Shown here: piece after piece, positions 24,573 through 31,638 of the stretch | Position numbering within the stretch: the stretch's first letter is position 1 | Layout: each line of letters opens with the position of its first letter | Source: DATLED01 sp046597375 | Lineage (GTDB): Bacteria; Actinomycetota; Acidimicrobiia; Acidimicrobiales; CADCTF01 | Length of the DNA: 31,638 nucleotides | NCBI GenBank assembly: GCA_046597375.1 | Contig: JBKJKM010000150.1 | Coordinates: 1-31,638 of the forward strand | Direction: 5' to 3' | The notes under the pieces: model-generated | The model's input: only the letters and a program-made list of their open reading frames with translations | What the model was told of the DNA's origin: nothing | Database searches by the model: none | Made by a program: the position numbers and the translations under genes

Positions 24573-26753
24573 ATGCGCATCCGGCGGGTTGTCGTGGTCG
24601 TGTCGTTCCTTGTCGTTTCGATCTCCGCCCTGCCTGCAGGAGCGGTGCACTGGTCGCAGTTCGGCGGCGATGCCGGCCGATCAGGGGCCCAACCCGTCGA
24701 TCAGGGCGGCGTGCCGATCGAGTTGCTCTACACCGTCACCGGACCAGCCGATCGCGACGTCCGCACCTCGGTCATCACGACGGCCGGGCCGCCGGCGGCC
24801 CAGCGGCTGGCCTACGGCACCGAGGATGGTTTCCTCCTGCAGCGGCTGCTCGTCACCGGCGCACCGATCGGTCCGGCCGGCGGCATCGACCTCGGCGCCG
24901 ACCCGTTTCCGTTCGGAAGCGCAGGCAGCGTCAGCTTCGTCGAGTCATCGTCCGCTGCTGCGCTCGGCCAGATCTATGCCGTCCACAACGAGCTCTATAC
25001 GGGCGACATCATCGGCCTCGAGCTCGCCCAGATCGACGAAATCACCGGCGCACGGGCTCGCGACGACATCGCGCTTTCCGGCACCATCGGGTACCGGATC
25101 CAGAGCTCGCCTCTTCTGACGCCGGCCGACGCCGCCGGCAACCGCACGCTGTTCTTCGTCGCCGAGGAGCGCGCCGGTACCAACCAGGTGCTGTTCAAGA
25201 TGAGCATCGGCAACGCCGGCGCCGTGGGCTCGACGATCGGCGAGCCGGTCGCGACGGCCGACGTCAACGCCAACGCCACGGCCAGTCCCACGCTCGTCTT
25301 TCTCAACAACGGCGCGGGGAGCCCGACGGCCTACGTGGCTGTGGCCACGCTTGACGGCGTGCGCACGTTTTCCGTCGCCGACCTCGCGCCTGGCCCGCTC
25401 TCAACCGACGTCGGCGAACCGGTCCGCACCCCGTCGGTCCCGGTGACGGCGTCGGGCAACCCGCCAGGCACCGCTGGTTCAGGCCTCGCCACGGCGCCGG
25501 CGTTCTTCGCCGCCAGCGGCGGGTCGTCGACGACGACCGTGCATCGGTTCACGCAGACCGGCAACGACCAGGTGCTGCGCCGCACCTCCAGCATCGCCGT
25601 CGCCGGAGAGGCGGCGCCGGCGCTGGCCGTCTCGGCCGACGGTCAGCGACTGGCGGTGACGACGTCGAACAACCTGTACGGCTTTCGCACCACCGACCTC
25701 GCCTTGGTGGCGAAGTTCAGCGTGACCGACGACCTCGCCGCCGCCTCCACCGGCTTCTCGCGCACCACGGCGGTGACGACCGGCGCGGTGGTGTTCGTCG
25801 TCACGGACGGAGGCCGGCAACTCGCGCTCGAGAGCGACTCCCTCCAGCCCGTCGATGCCGATCTCTTCGTCCCCGCCAAAGCCGCCGCCGGCTCGCGCGC
25901 CTCCTTCGGGCAGCCATCGATCAGCCGCCGCATCCTGCAGGTGACGACCGACCGGGGCCTCTTCGTCTACGGGCTGCGCCGGTCTGCTCCGCCGACCGGC
26001 TACTGGCTGGCGGGGAGCGACGGCGGCATCTTCACCTATGGCGACGCCGGCTTCTTCGGGTCGACCGGCGATCTGCGACTGAACCGACCGATCGCCACCA
26101 TGGCGTCGACTCCCGCCGAGGAGGGGTACTGGTTGGCGGCCAGCGACGGCGGCATCTTCACCTTTGGCGACGCCGGCTTCTTCGGCTCCGCCGGCAACCT
26201 CGTGCTGAACTCGCCGGTGGTTGGGATGGTGCCGACCCGCTCCGGGCTCGGGTACTGGTTGGTGGCGGCCGACGGCGGCGTGTTCACCTTCGGCGACGCC
26301 ACCTTCCTCGGCTCTACGGGAGACATTCCTTTGAACCAGCTGATCGTCGGCATGGCCGCCACCGCCACGGGGGACGGCTATTACCTGGTGGCCTCGGACG
26401 GCGGCATCTTCACCTTTGGCGACGCCGTGTTCCTCGGCTCGACGGGCGACGTGCGGCTGAACAAGCCGATCGTGGGCATGGCTGCGGTTCCGGCGGGCAA
26501 CGGTTACTGGCTGGTGGCCTCGGACGGCGGGGTGTTCGCCTTCGGGGGGCGGGCCGGTTTCTTCGGTTCGACGGGCGACCTCGTGCTCAACTCGCCGATC
26601 GTTGCGATGGCCCCGAGCGCCACCGGGCAGGGCTACCTGTTCACCGCCGCCGATGGCGGCATCTTCGTCTTTGGTGATGCCCCGTTCCTCGGGTCGGCCG
26701 CCGAGTTGGGTCGCCTCAACCAGCCCGTCGTGACCCTCGCGGCCAAGCCGTAG
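24573..26753 (+). CDS. Secreted beta-propeller-like protein with six C-terminal 42-residue repeats
   Basis: 726 residues. A signal peptide (MRIRRVVVVVSFLVVSISA) ends near PAGA-VHW. The mature N-terminus WSQFGGDAGRSG recalls the opening of PQQ-type propellers, and residues about 30-470 are Ala/Gly/Thr-rich with strand-like alternation. Residues 476-726 hold six tandem repeats with consensus GYWLVASDGGIFTFGDA, F-GSTGD, LN-PIVGMA; repeat five has one extra residue. Such repeats are frequent in secreted proteins of Acidimicrobiia, where they are uncharacterised. It has no LPXTG motif or membrane anchor, so it is probably released or wall-associated. ATG 24573 is preferred over 24561 because of the -10 box. 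The molecular role is unknown. Confidence 0.85.
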   Translation: MRIRRVVVVVSFLVVSISALPAGAVHWSQFGGDAGRSGAQPVDQGGVPIELLYTVTGPADRDVRTSVITTAGPPAAQRLAYGTEDGFLLQRLLVTGAPIGPAGGIDLGADPFPFGSAGSVSFVESSSAAALGQIYAVHNELYTGDIIGLELAQIDEITGARARDDIALSGTIGYRIQSSPLLTPADAAGNRTLFFVAEERAGTNQVLFKMSIGNAGAVGSTIGEPVATADVNANATASPTLVFLNNGAGSPTAYVAVATLDGVRTFSVADLAPGPLSTDVGEPVRTPSVPVTASGNPPGTAGSGLATAPAFFAASGGSSTTTVHRFTQTGNDQVLRRTSSIAVAGEAAPALAVSADGQRLAVTTSNNLYGFRTTDLALVAKFSVTDDLAAASTGFSRTTAVTTGAVVFVVTDGGRQLALESDSLQPVDADLFVPAKAAAGSRASFGQPSISRRILQVTTDRGLFVYGLRRSAPPTGYWLAGSDGGIFTYGDAGFFGSTGDLRLNRPIATMASTPAEEGYWLAASDGGIFTFGDAGFFGSAGNLVLNSPVVGMVPTRSGLGYWLVAADGGVFTFGDATFLGSTGDIPLNQLIVGMAATATGDGYYLVASDGGIFTFGDAVFLGSTGDVRLNKPIVGMAAVPAGNGYWLVASDGGVFAFGGRAGFFGSTGDLVLNSPIVAMAPSATGQGYLFTAADGGIFVFGDAPFLGSAAELGRLNQPVVTLAAKP
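25998..26750 (+). repeat. Six tandem 126-bp coding repeats
   Basis: Repeat units begin at 25998, 26124, 26250, 26376, 26502 and 26631, each starting with a GY codon pair. Spacing is 126 bases except for 129 between the fifth and sixth. DNA identity between units is clearly lower than protein similarity, so the array is old. It lies wholly inside the secreted protein gene. Confidence 0.92.
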
Positions 26754-26769
26754 GGACGCGCGCCGGCTC

Positions 26770-26775
26770 TAGAGT
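26770..26775 (+). promoter_or_regulatory. Putative leaderless -10 box of ftsY
   Basis: TAGAGT lies 9 bases before the ATG at 26785, within the 31-base gap after the secreted repeat protein gene. Confidence 0.5.
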
Positions 26776-26784
26776 CCGGGGCGC

Positions 26785-27987
26785 ATGGAGCCGATCCTTC
26801 TCGTTCTCATCATCGCCGTCGTCGCCCTCGCCGGGGGTGCCTTCGTCGTCTCGGCCCGCCGCCAGCGGGGCGTCGAGCTCGAGCCCCCGCCTCGCGACCG
26901 CACCCGGCCGGTCACGCCACGGCCGACGGCGATCCCGACGCGCGACGTTCCGCCCGACGAGACCATCGTCGTCGACGACGACCTTCGCCGGCAGGTCGAC
27001 GAGGCCCTGGCCGAGCCGGAACTCCTTCCCGAACTCGAACCCGAACTCGAACTCGAACCGAAGCCGGAGCCGGAGGTCGTTGCCCCGGTCAAGCCCCGGT
27101 TCCGCGATCGGCTGGGCAAGGCCCGCTCACTGCTGTCGGGGTACTTCGGCAGCGTCTTGTCCCGGTCGGCCATCGACAACGACACGTGGGACGAGCTGGA
27201 AGAAGCTCTGATCCGCGCCGACGTCGGCGCCGGGCTGACGGCCGAGCTGCTCGACGACCTGCGGACGCGGGTCAAGGCCGACCGCATCACCACGTCGGCC
27301 GAGTTGCTCGATGCCCTCAAGGTCGACCTCAAGGGCGTCCTGGAGGAGGGCGACCGCACCCTGCGGATGGAGACCGGTGGTCCGAACGTCTGGCTCTTCG
27401 TCGGGGTCAACGGCGTGGGGAAGACGACGACGATCGGCAAGTTGGGCAAGCGGCAGAAGGACGCCGGCCACACCGTCGTGATGGCGGCCGGCGACACCTT
27501 CCGCGCCGCCGCCGCCGAACAGCTCGAGCTCTGGGCCCAGCGAGCGGGCGCCGACCTGGTGCGAGGGACGGAGGGCGCCGACCCGGGCTCGGTCATCTTC
27601 GATGCCGTCGAGCGGGCGGCGGCACGGGGGAGCGACCTCGTGTTGGCCGACACCGCCGGCCGCCTGCACACCAAGGTCAACCTGATGGAGGAGCTGAAGA
27701 AGGTCCGACGGATCGCCGAGCGTCCGCCGGCGAAGCTCTCCGAGGTGCTGCTCGTCATCGACGCCACGACCGGCCAGAACGGCCTCGTCCAAGCCAAGCA
27801 GTTCACCGACGCGGTGGGTGTGACCGGCATCGTGTTGACCAAGCTCGATGGCACGGCCAAAGGTGGAATCGCCTTGGCCATCCGTCGCGAGCTCGGCATC
27901 CCCATCAAGCTTGTCGGCCTGGGCGAGACGGCCGACGACCTCATCGACTTCGATCCCGACGAATTCGTCGACGCGCTTTTCGACTGA
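26785..27987 (+). CDS. ftsY: Signal recognition particle receptor FtsY
   Basis: 400 residues. An N-terminal hydrophobic segment (about 4-25) anchors it in the membrane, as in other actinobacterial FtsY. An acidic, Pro/Glu-rich linker (about 30-100) includes repeated PELE-type motifs. The NG GTPase domain (about 110-400) has G1 GVNGVGKTTT near 208, DTAGRLHTK near 288 and TKLDGTAKGG near 351. It docks ribosome-SRP complexes at the translocon. It ends in a short tandem duplication that spans the stop codon. Confidence 0.97.
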   Translation: MEPILLVLIIAVVALAGGAFVVSARRQRGVELEPPPRDRTRPVTPRPTAIPTRDVPPDETIVVDDDLRRQVDEALAEPELLPELEPELELEPKPEPEVVAPVKPRFRDRLGKARSLLSGYFGSVLSRSAIDNDTWDELEEALIRADVGAGLTAELLDDLRTRVKADRITTSAELLDALKVDLKGVLEEGDRTLRMETGGPNVWLFVGVNGVGKTTTIGKLGKRQKDAGHTVVMAAGDTFRAAAAEQLELWAQRAGADLVRGTEGADPGSVIFDAVERAAARGSDLVLADTAGRLHTKVNLMEELKKVRRIAERPPAKLSEVLLVIDATTGQNGLVQAKQFTDAVGVTGIVLTKLDGTAKGGIALAIRRELGIPIKLVGLGETADDLIDFDPDEFVDALFD

Positions 27988-28015
27988 GCGCAAGCTGGTT
28001 TCGACTGAGCGCAAG
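27978..28015 (+). repeat. 17-bp tandem duplication spanning the ftsY stop
   Basis: TTTCGACTGAGCGCAAG occurs at 27978-27994 and again at 27999-28015, separated by CTGG (21-base period). The first copy contains the ftsY stop codon (27985-27987). Confidence 0.9.
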
Positions 28016-28041
28016 TCCCACCCGGGAACCAGCGGGTGGCG

Positions 28042-28047
28042 TACCGT
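28042..28047 (+). promoter_or_regulatory. Putative -10 box of the lipoprotein gene
   Basis: TACCGT lies 12 bases before the ATG at 28060, so the message would have a leader of only a few bases. This spacing is longer than at the other sites, so support is weaker. Confidence 0.35.
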
Positions 28048-28059
28048 CGTCTCACGGAC

Positions 28060-29367
28060 ATGCGAACGATGCGACGGTTGGCGAGGACGGTGGCGGTCAC
28101 GGTGCTGGTGATGGCCGGGCTCGGGGCCTGCGGGAACGGCGACGACGCCGGCTCCGGCGGCCAGGACGCCGGTGGTCGCGTACGCCTTCCGATCGGAGCC
28201 GGCGGTGGGTCGGCGTCGGCTGTGATGTCAGCCGGGGTGGAGTCCGATGCGGCCGGCGACGCCAAGGCGATGCTCGCCCCGGCTCGCGCCGTCGAGTACC
28301 GCCTGGCTGACGGGGCGAAGGCGCCGGCGACGAAGGCGCCCGCCTACCGGGTCGTGCGGGATGGGGACGTCGACAAAGCCGATGTCGCCAAGGCCCTCGG
28401 GGTCGACGAGGACGGCGTGGGCGAGTTGGTGGCCGGACTCGGGTTCTTCTACAGCAACCCCAACCAATCGGTGAGCTCGGGCGTCGCCGTGGCGTGCGCC
28501 CCCGATGGCGCCGACTGCCCGCAGCCTGAGCGCCCGGCTCCTCCGCCCGGCGTGCCCTCGGCGACCGAGGCCGAGCGCCGCCTCCGAGAGATCCTCGATG
28601 CCCTCGATGTCGACACCTCCGACGGCAGGTTCGAGTCCGACGACGACGGCGAGGTCTTCGTGACCCGCATGGCCAGGTTTCTTCCGACGGTGGACGGTCT
28701 CGAGGTGCAGGGCCTCGAGAGCGCAGTGGCCTTTGGCGCGAACGGGCGGGTCGAGTTCGCCAACGGCTTCCTCGGGCGCTTCGAGAAGGTTGGCGACTAC
28801 CCGCTGATCGGACTGGCCGAGGCCGTCGACCGCTTCGAGCAGGGCTTCGGGGGCGGCGTGCAGACCATGACGGCCGAGGACGCGATCGGCGACCCGGCTG
28901 TCACGAGCGGTGGTGTACCCGTCGACGGCGGCGGCGTGGACGGCTCGTCCAGCGGCGCCGGCCAGACCGAACCGGAGTCGCCGGGATGTGCGCCCGATGA
29001 GAAGTGCGCAGTCCCGCCCTCGCCGCCCGATGACGAGCCGACGGTGACCATCGAGCCCCAGCCGACGACCCCGACGGTGCCGCTCGAGCCGGAGATCGTC
29101 GAGATCACCGGCGCCGAGATGGCCCTCGAAGTCGTGTTCCCGATGTGCGAGGACGGCGACATCTACGTCGTCCCGTCGTACCGTTTGCTTCCCCAGGATG
29201 TCGTCGGCGCCACCGTCCTGGCGGTCGACGAAGGGTCACTGGTCGTTCCCGATCCCGAGGCGCCGGCGGAGCCGTGTCCCGGGCAGTCCGAGCCCGACGT
29301 CCCCGTCGGCAAGCCCGAGCCCGCACCCATGCCGCCCGACGCCGGCCAAGAGCCCGCCAGGCCCTGA
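28060..29367 (+). CDS. Predicted lipoprotein of unknown function
   Basis: 435 residues. A basic start (MRTMRRLAR) and hydrophobic core end in the lipobox LGAC, giving lipidated Cys24. Low-complexity Gly/Ala segments follow, then a possibly folded part (about 85-275) with a SNPNQ-type motif and a region like EFANGFLGRFEKVGDYPLIG, where a substrate or partner might bind. A Pro/Glu/Thr-rich linker (about 285-345) leads to a second small domain ending in a Pro-rich tail. Similar extracytoplasmic proteins in Streptomyces-like genomes precede or follow other exported genes, but I do not recognise the family. It sits between ftsY and ffh and is followed by a strong hairpin. GTG 28036 lies upstream of the -10 box and is not preferred. 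Confidence 0.72.
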   Translation: MRTMRRLARTVAVTVLVMAGLGACGNGDDAGSGGQDAGGRVRLPIGAGGGSASAVMSAGVESDAAGDAKAMLAPARAVEYRLADGAKAPATKAPAYRVVRDGDVDKADVAKALGVDEDGVGELVAGLGFFYSNPNQSVSSGVAVACAPDGADCPQPERPAPPPGVPSATEAERRLREILDALDVDTSDGRFESDDDGEVFVTRMARFLPTVDGLEVQGLESAVAFGANGRVEFANGFLGRFEKVGDYPLIGLAEAVDRFEQGFGGGVQTMTAEDAIGDPAVTSGGVPVDGGGVDGSSSGAGQTEPESPGCAPDEKCAVPPSPPDDEPTVTIEPQPTTPTVPLEPEIVEITGAEMALEVVFPMCEDGDIYVVPSYRLLPQDVVGATVLAVDEGSLVVPDPEAPAEPCPGQSEPDVPVGKPEPAPMPPDAGQEPARP

Positions 29368-29380
29368 CCCTCGCTCGGTC

Positions 29381-29420
29381 TGGGCAGCGCCAGAGCGCGA
29401 TCGCGCTCTGCTGCTGCCCA
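29381..29420. terminator. Long hairpin after the lipoprotein gene
   Basis: A perfect 20-bp palindrome at 29391-29410 (half site CAGAGCGCGA) is flanked by TGGGCAG (29381-29387) and CTGCCCA (29414-29420), which extend the stem after a 3-base internal mismatch. It begins 14 bases after the lipoprotein stop and ends 24 bases before the ffh -10 box. There is no U-tract. A terminator is most likely; a protein-binding palindrome is the alternative. Confidence 0.65.
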
Positions 29421-29444
29421 ATCAGGCCCGGCCGTCGGGTCCGG

Positions 29445-29450
29445 TAGCCT
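29445..29450 (+). promoter_or_regulatory. Putative -10 box of the ffh operon
   Basis: TAGCCT lies 11 bases before the ffh ATG at 29462; the transcript would be leaderless or have a leader of a few bases. Confidence 0.45.
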
Positions 29451-29461
29451 GACCGACTCCG

Positions 29462-30817
29462 ATGTTCGACTCCCTGAGCGACCGCTTCGACGGCATCTTC
29501 ACGCGCCTGCGGGGCAAGGGGCGCCTGAGTGAGGCCGACGTCGACGAGGTGCTGCGGGAGATCCGTCTGGCCCTTCTCGAAGCCGACGTCAACTTCAAGG
29601 TCGTCCGCAACCTCATCGAGCGGATCCGAGTCGCCACAGTGGGCGCCGACCTCTCCAAGAGCCTGACGCCGGGCCAACAGGTCGTCAAGATCGTGCACCA
29701 GGAGCTCATCGAGACCCTCGGCGGCGAGCAGCTCAAGATCACGTACGCCTCCAGGCCCCCGACCGTCGTGCTGCTCGCCGGCCTACAGGGCTCGGGGAAG
29801 ACGACGAGCGCCGCCAAGTTGGCGCGCTGGTTCAAGCAGCAGGGTCGAAACCCGATGGTCGTGGGGGCCGACCTCCAACGCCCGGCCGCCGTCGAGCAGT
29901 TGCGGGTGCTGGCCGGACAGGCCGGCGTGCCCATGTTCAGCGAGGCCAGTGACCCCGTCACGGTCGCCCGCAAGGGGCTCGAGGAGGCGCAGAGGACGGG
30001 GCGCGACGTCCTGATCGTCGACACCGCCGGCCGCCTCACCATCGACGAGGAGCTGATGGAGGAGGTCCGTCAGATCTCCCGGGCGGTGAGCCCGGACTAC
30101 ACCTTCCTCGTCATCGACGCCATGATCGGCCAGGCTGCCGTCGACACGGCCGAGGCGTTCCACCAGACCCTCGCCCTCGACGGCGTGATCCTGTCGAAGC
30201 TCGACGGCGACGCCCGAGGTGGCGCCGCGCTGAGCGTCAAGGAGGTTGTCGGCCGACCCATCGCCTTCGCCTCCGTCGGAGAGAAGCTCACCGATTTCGA
30301 GGCCTTCCACCCGGACCGTATGGCCAGCCGCATCCTCGGCATGGGCGACGTGCTCACCCTCATCGAGAAGGCCGAGCAGGAGTACGACCAAGACGTCGCC
30401 CAGCGCGCCGCCACGGCACTCCAGGAAGGCCGCTTCACCCTCGAGGACTTCCTCGAGCAGATGCAACAGATCAAGAAGATGGGGCCACTCCAGGGGATCA
30501 TCGGTATGCTTCCCGGGATCCCGAAGGAGCTCAAGAACGCCGATATCGACGATCGTGAGCTCGGTCGGGTCGAAGCCATCATCCGGTCGATGACACCGGC
30601 GGAGCGGCGGGATCCCGACAGCATCAACGGGTCTCGCCGCCTGCGCATCGCCAACGGCAGCGGGTCGACCACGTCTGAGGTCAACCTGTTGCTCAAGCAG
30701 TTCAAGGAAGCCCAGAAGATGATGAATTCGATGGGCTTCGGCAAGGTCATGGCCAGGAAGAAGGCCAAGAAGGGCAAGAAGGGCGGCCGTACGACGCCCA
30801 AGGGCAACCGCCCGTAA
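29462..30817 (+). CDS. ffh: Signal recognition particle protein Ffh (SRP54)
   Basis: 451 residues. The N-terminal helical domain starts MFDSLSDRFDGIF; the G domain has G1 GLQGSGKTT near 105, DTAGRL near 186 and SKLDGDARGG near 243. The M domain (about 300-430) holds RNA- and signal-binding elements such as MGPLQGIIGMLPG, SRRLRIANGSG and a Met-rich MMNSMGFG, and the tail is Lys/Arg-rich. It binds signal sequences of nascent chains together with 4.5S RNA, whose gene is not in the window. It leads an operon with rpsP, khpA and rimM. Confidence 0.97.
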   Translation: MFDSLSDRFDGIFTRLRGKGRLSEADVDEVLREIRLALLEADVNFKVVRNLIERIRVATVGADLSKSLTPGQQVVKIVHQELIETLGGEQLKITYASRPPTVVLLAGLQGSGKTTSAAKLARWFKQQGRNPMVVGADLQRPAAVEQLRVLAGQAGVPMFSEASDPVTVARKGLEEAQRTGRDVLIVDTAGRLTIDEELMEEVRQISRAVSPDYTFLVIDAMIGQAAVDTAEAFHQTLALDGVILSKLDGDARGGAALSVKEVVGRPIAFASVGEKLTDFEAFHPDRMASRILGMGDVLTLIEKAEQEYDQDVAQRAATALQEGRFTLEDFLEQMQQIKKMGPLQGIIGMLPGIPKELKNADIDDRELGRVEAIIRSMTPAERRDPDSINGSRRLRIANGSGSTTSEVNLLLKQFKEAQKMMNSMGFGKVMARKKAKKGKKGGRTTPKGNRP

Positions 30818-30836
30818 CCGAGAGAGAAGAAGTTCT

Positions 30837-31130
30837 GTGGCTGTGAAGCTCCGCCTGATGCGCATGGGCAAGACCAAGCAACCGACCTACCGACTGGTCG
30901 CCGCCGATGCGCGCTCGCCCCGTGACGGGCGCTTCATCGAGATCGTGGGCACCTACCAGCCCCGGCATGAGCCGTCGACGATCCAGATCGACAACGACAA
31001 GTGCGTCAAGTGGCTCCAGCAGGGCGCGCAGCCGACCGAGCGCGTGGCCAAGCTGTTGAAGCTGTCAGGTGCGTGGGAGCAATTCGAGGCGTCGAAGCCG
31101 GCCAAGACGGTCAAGCCGGCCAAGGCGTGA
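30837..31130 (+). CDS. rpsP: 30S ribosomal protein S16 (bS16)
   Basis: 97 residues from a GTG start (MAVKLRLMRMGKTKQPTYRLV). The S16 core includes DARSPRDGRFIEIVGTYQP and WLQQGAQPTERVAKLLK. The C-terminal 15 residues are Lys/Ala/Pro-rich. An AGAAG ribosome binding site is upstream, 19 bases after ffh. The stop overlaps the khpA GTG in GTGA. Confidence 0.97.
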   Translation: MAVKLRLMRMGKTKQPTYRLVAADARSPRDGRFIEIVGTYQPRHEPSTIQIDNDKCVKWLQQGAQPTERVAKLLKLSGAWEQFEASKPAKTVKPAKA

Positions 31131-31453
31131 GCGACTCGGACGAAGACGTCTTCGCCACCGAGATCGAGGAGGAGGAGGATGTCTTCTCCGACGAGGCAAC
31201 GGGTGGCGCCGAAGCCGGTGCCGCCGGCGCCGTTCTCGACTTCGTGGTGCGTTCGATCGTCGACGAGCCCGATGCCGTACGCATCGAGCCCGAACAGGAC
31301 CGACGCGGTGTGACGCTTCGGGTGCACGTCGCTCCCGACGACATGGGCAAGGTCATCGGCCGCCGCGGTCGCGTCGCCCAAGCCATCCGCACCCTCGTTC
31401 GTGCGACCGCCGCCAAGGAAGGCACCGAGGTCAACGTCGACATCGTTGATTGA
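31127..31453 (+). CDS. khpA: KH-domain RNA-binding protein KhpA with acidic N-terminal extension
   Basis: 108 residues from GTG 31127, overlapping the rpsP stop by 4 bases. The KH domain (about 35-108) carries GKVIGRRGR at 74-82, with the RNA-binding GxxG loop at 78-81, and the order rpsP-khpA-rimM is standard. Typical KhpA proteins are 75-80 residues; here about 33 extra residues at the N-terminus are strongly acidic (SDSDEDVFATEIEEEEDVFSDE). KhpA usually works with KhpB to bind many RNAs and influence division and cell shape; the KhpB gene is not in the window. Confidence 0.93.
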   Translation: MSDSDEDVFATEIEEEEDVFSDEATGGAEAGAAGAVLDFVVRSIVDEPDAVRIEPEQDRRGVTLRVHVAPDDMGKVIGRRGRVAQAIRTLVRATAAKEGTEVNVDIVD

Positions 31454-31638
31454 AGTCGGGCGGATCGCCAAGGCGCATGGGATCAAGGGTGAGGTGCTCG
31501 TCTCGTTGACGGGCGACCGGCAGGAGCGGGTGGCGCCCGGGGCGGTGCTCACGCTGTCGGACGAGCGGACGCTGACCGTGCGCTCGGCCACCTCCCATCA
31601 AGGCAAGTGGGTCGTCACGCCTTCGAGGGTGACGATCC
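31446..31638 (+). CDS. rimM: Ribosome maturation factor RimM, N-terminal part
   Basis: 64 complete codons before the window ends. A TTG start at 31446 gives (M)IEVGRIAKAHGIKGEVLVSLT, the typical RimM beginning, and overlaps khpA by 8 bases. RimM binds S19 and assists late 30S head assembly. The text after GKWVV (near 31617) reads TPSRVTI instead of the family's usual FEGV-DR, while a neighbouring frame reads FEGDD at 31622-31636, so a frameshift or a sequence error near the window edge is possible. Confidence 0.85.
   Translation, partial: MIEVGRIAKAHGIKGEVLVSLTGDRQERVAPGAVLTLSDERTLTVRSATSHQGKWVVTPSRVTI

Noticed and set aside
22121..24580. Long minus-strand open frame opposite smc
   Set aside because: No family motif; it mirrors the third-base GC bias of the confirmed smc gene.
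25998..26750. Regular repeats that might suggest a CRISPR array or VNTR
   Set aside because: The period is 126 bases, in frame and degenerate at the DNA level but conserved in protein, so it is a coding repeat.

Overview
This window is high-GC, gene-dense chromosomal DNA from an actinobacterium. The closest fit is probably the Acidimicrobiia or a similar deep-branching group. The reasons are the actinobacterial gene order (rpmB-fakA-recG, then rsmD-coaD-sepIVA-DUF177-rpmF, rnc-mutM-smc, ftsY-ffh-rpsP-khpA-rimM), a four-cysteine L28 protein, a rhomboid protease with an N-terminal zinc ribbon, frequent GTG/TTG starts, TAnnnT -10 boxes placed for leaderless transcripts, and a secreted protein with GYWL-ASDGGIF-FGDA repeats. 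The lineage is inferred from gene order and motifs; no database search was possible.

Layout. 1-266: 3' end of an LPXTG surface protein. 347-5381: rpmB (-), fakA (+), a rhomboid protease (-) and recG (+). 5378-14812: a block of about 9.4 kb of accessory genes between recG and rsmD. It holds a membrane adenylate/guanylate cyclase (-), a sugar nucleotidyltransferase plus NUDIX pair (+), a four-gene polar amino acid ABC transporter (+), a P-loop kinase (-), a phosphotransferase (+), an HSL-type esterase (-), a small membrane protein (+), and a zinc ribbon protein with a PaaI-type thioesterase (-). 14833-18132: operon rsmD-coaD-sepIVA-DUF177-rpmF-plsX. 18158-20113: acpP-rnc-mutM. 20167-20946: a second phosphotransferase (-). 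21026-24526: smc. 24573-26753: secreted beta-propeller-like repeat protein. 26785-31638: ftsY, a lipoprotein, then ffh-rpsP-khpA-rimM (rimM cut by the window end).

Functionally most of the window is core metabolism: ribosome parts and maturation (L28, L32, S16, RsmD, RNase III, KhpA, RimM), co-translational targeting (FtsY, Ffh), phospholipid and fatty acid synthesis (FakA, PlsX, ACP, with CoaD supplying the CoA precursor of the ACP arm), DNA repair and chromosome structure (RecG, MutM, Smc) and septation (SepIVA). I found no rRNA, tRNA, CRISPR array, insertion sequence, phage gene or recognisable defence system, and no intergenic gap over 300 bases. No convincing new multi-gene system is visible. 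The most interesting signals are the recurring leaderless-promoter pattern, a permease that seems to start at CTG directly after the stop of its binding-protein gene, a cyclase with a changed substrate-binding residue, the six-repeat secreted protein, and short tandem duplications at two gene ends.
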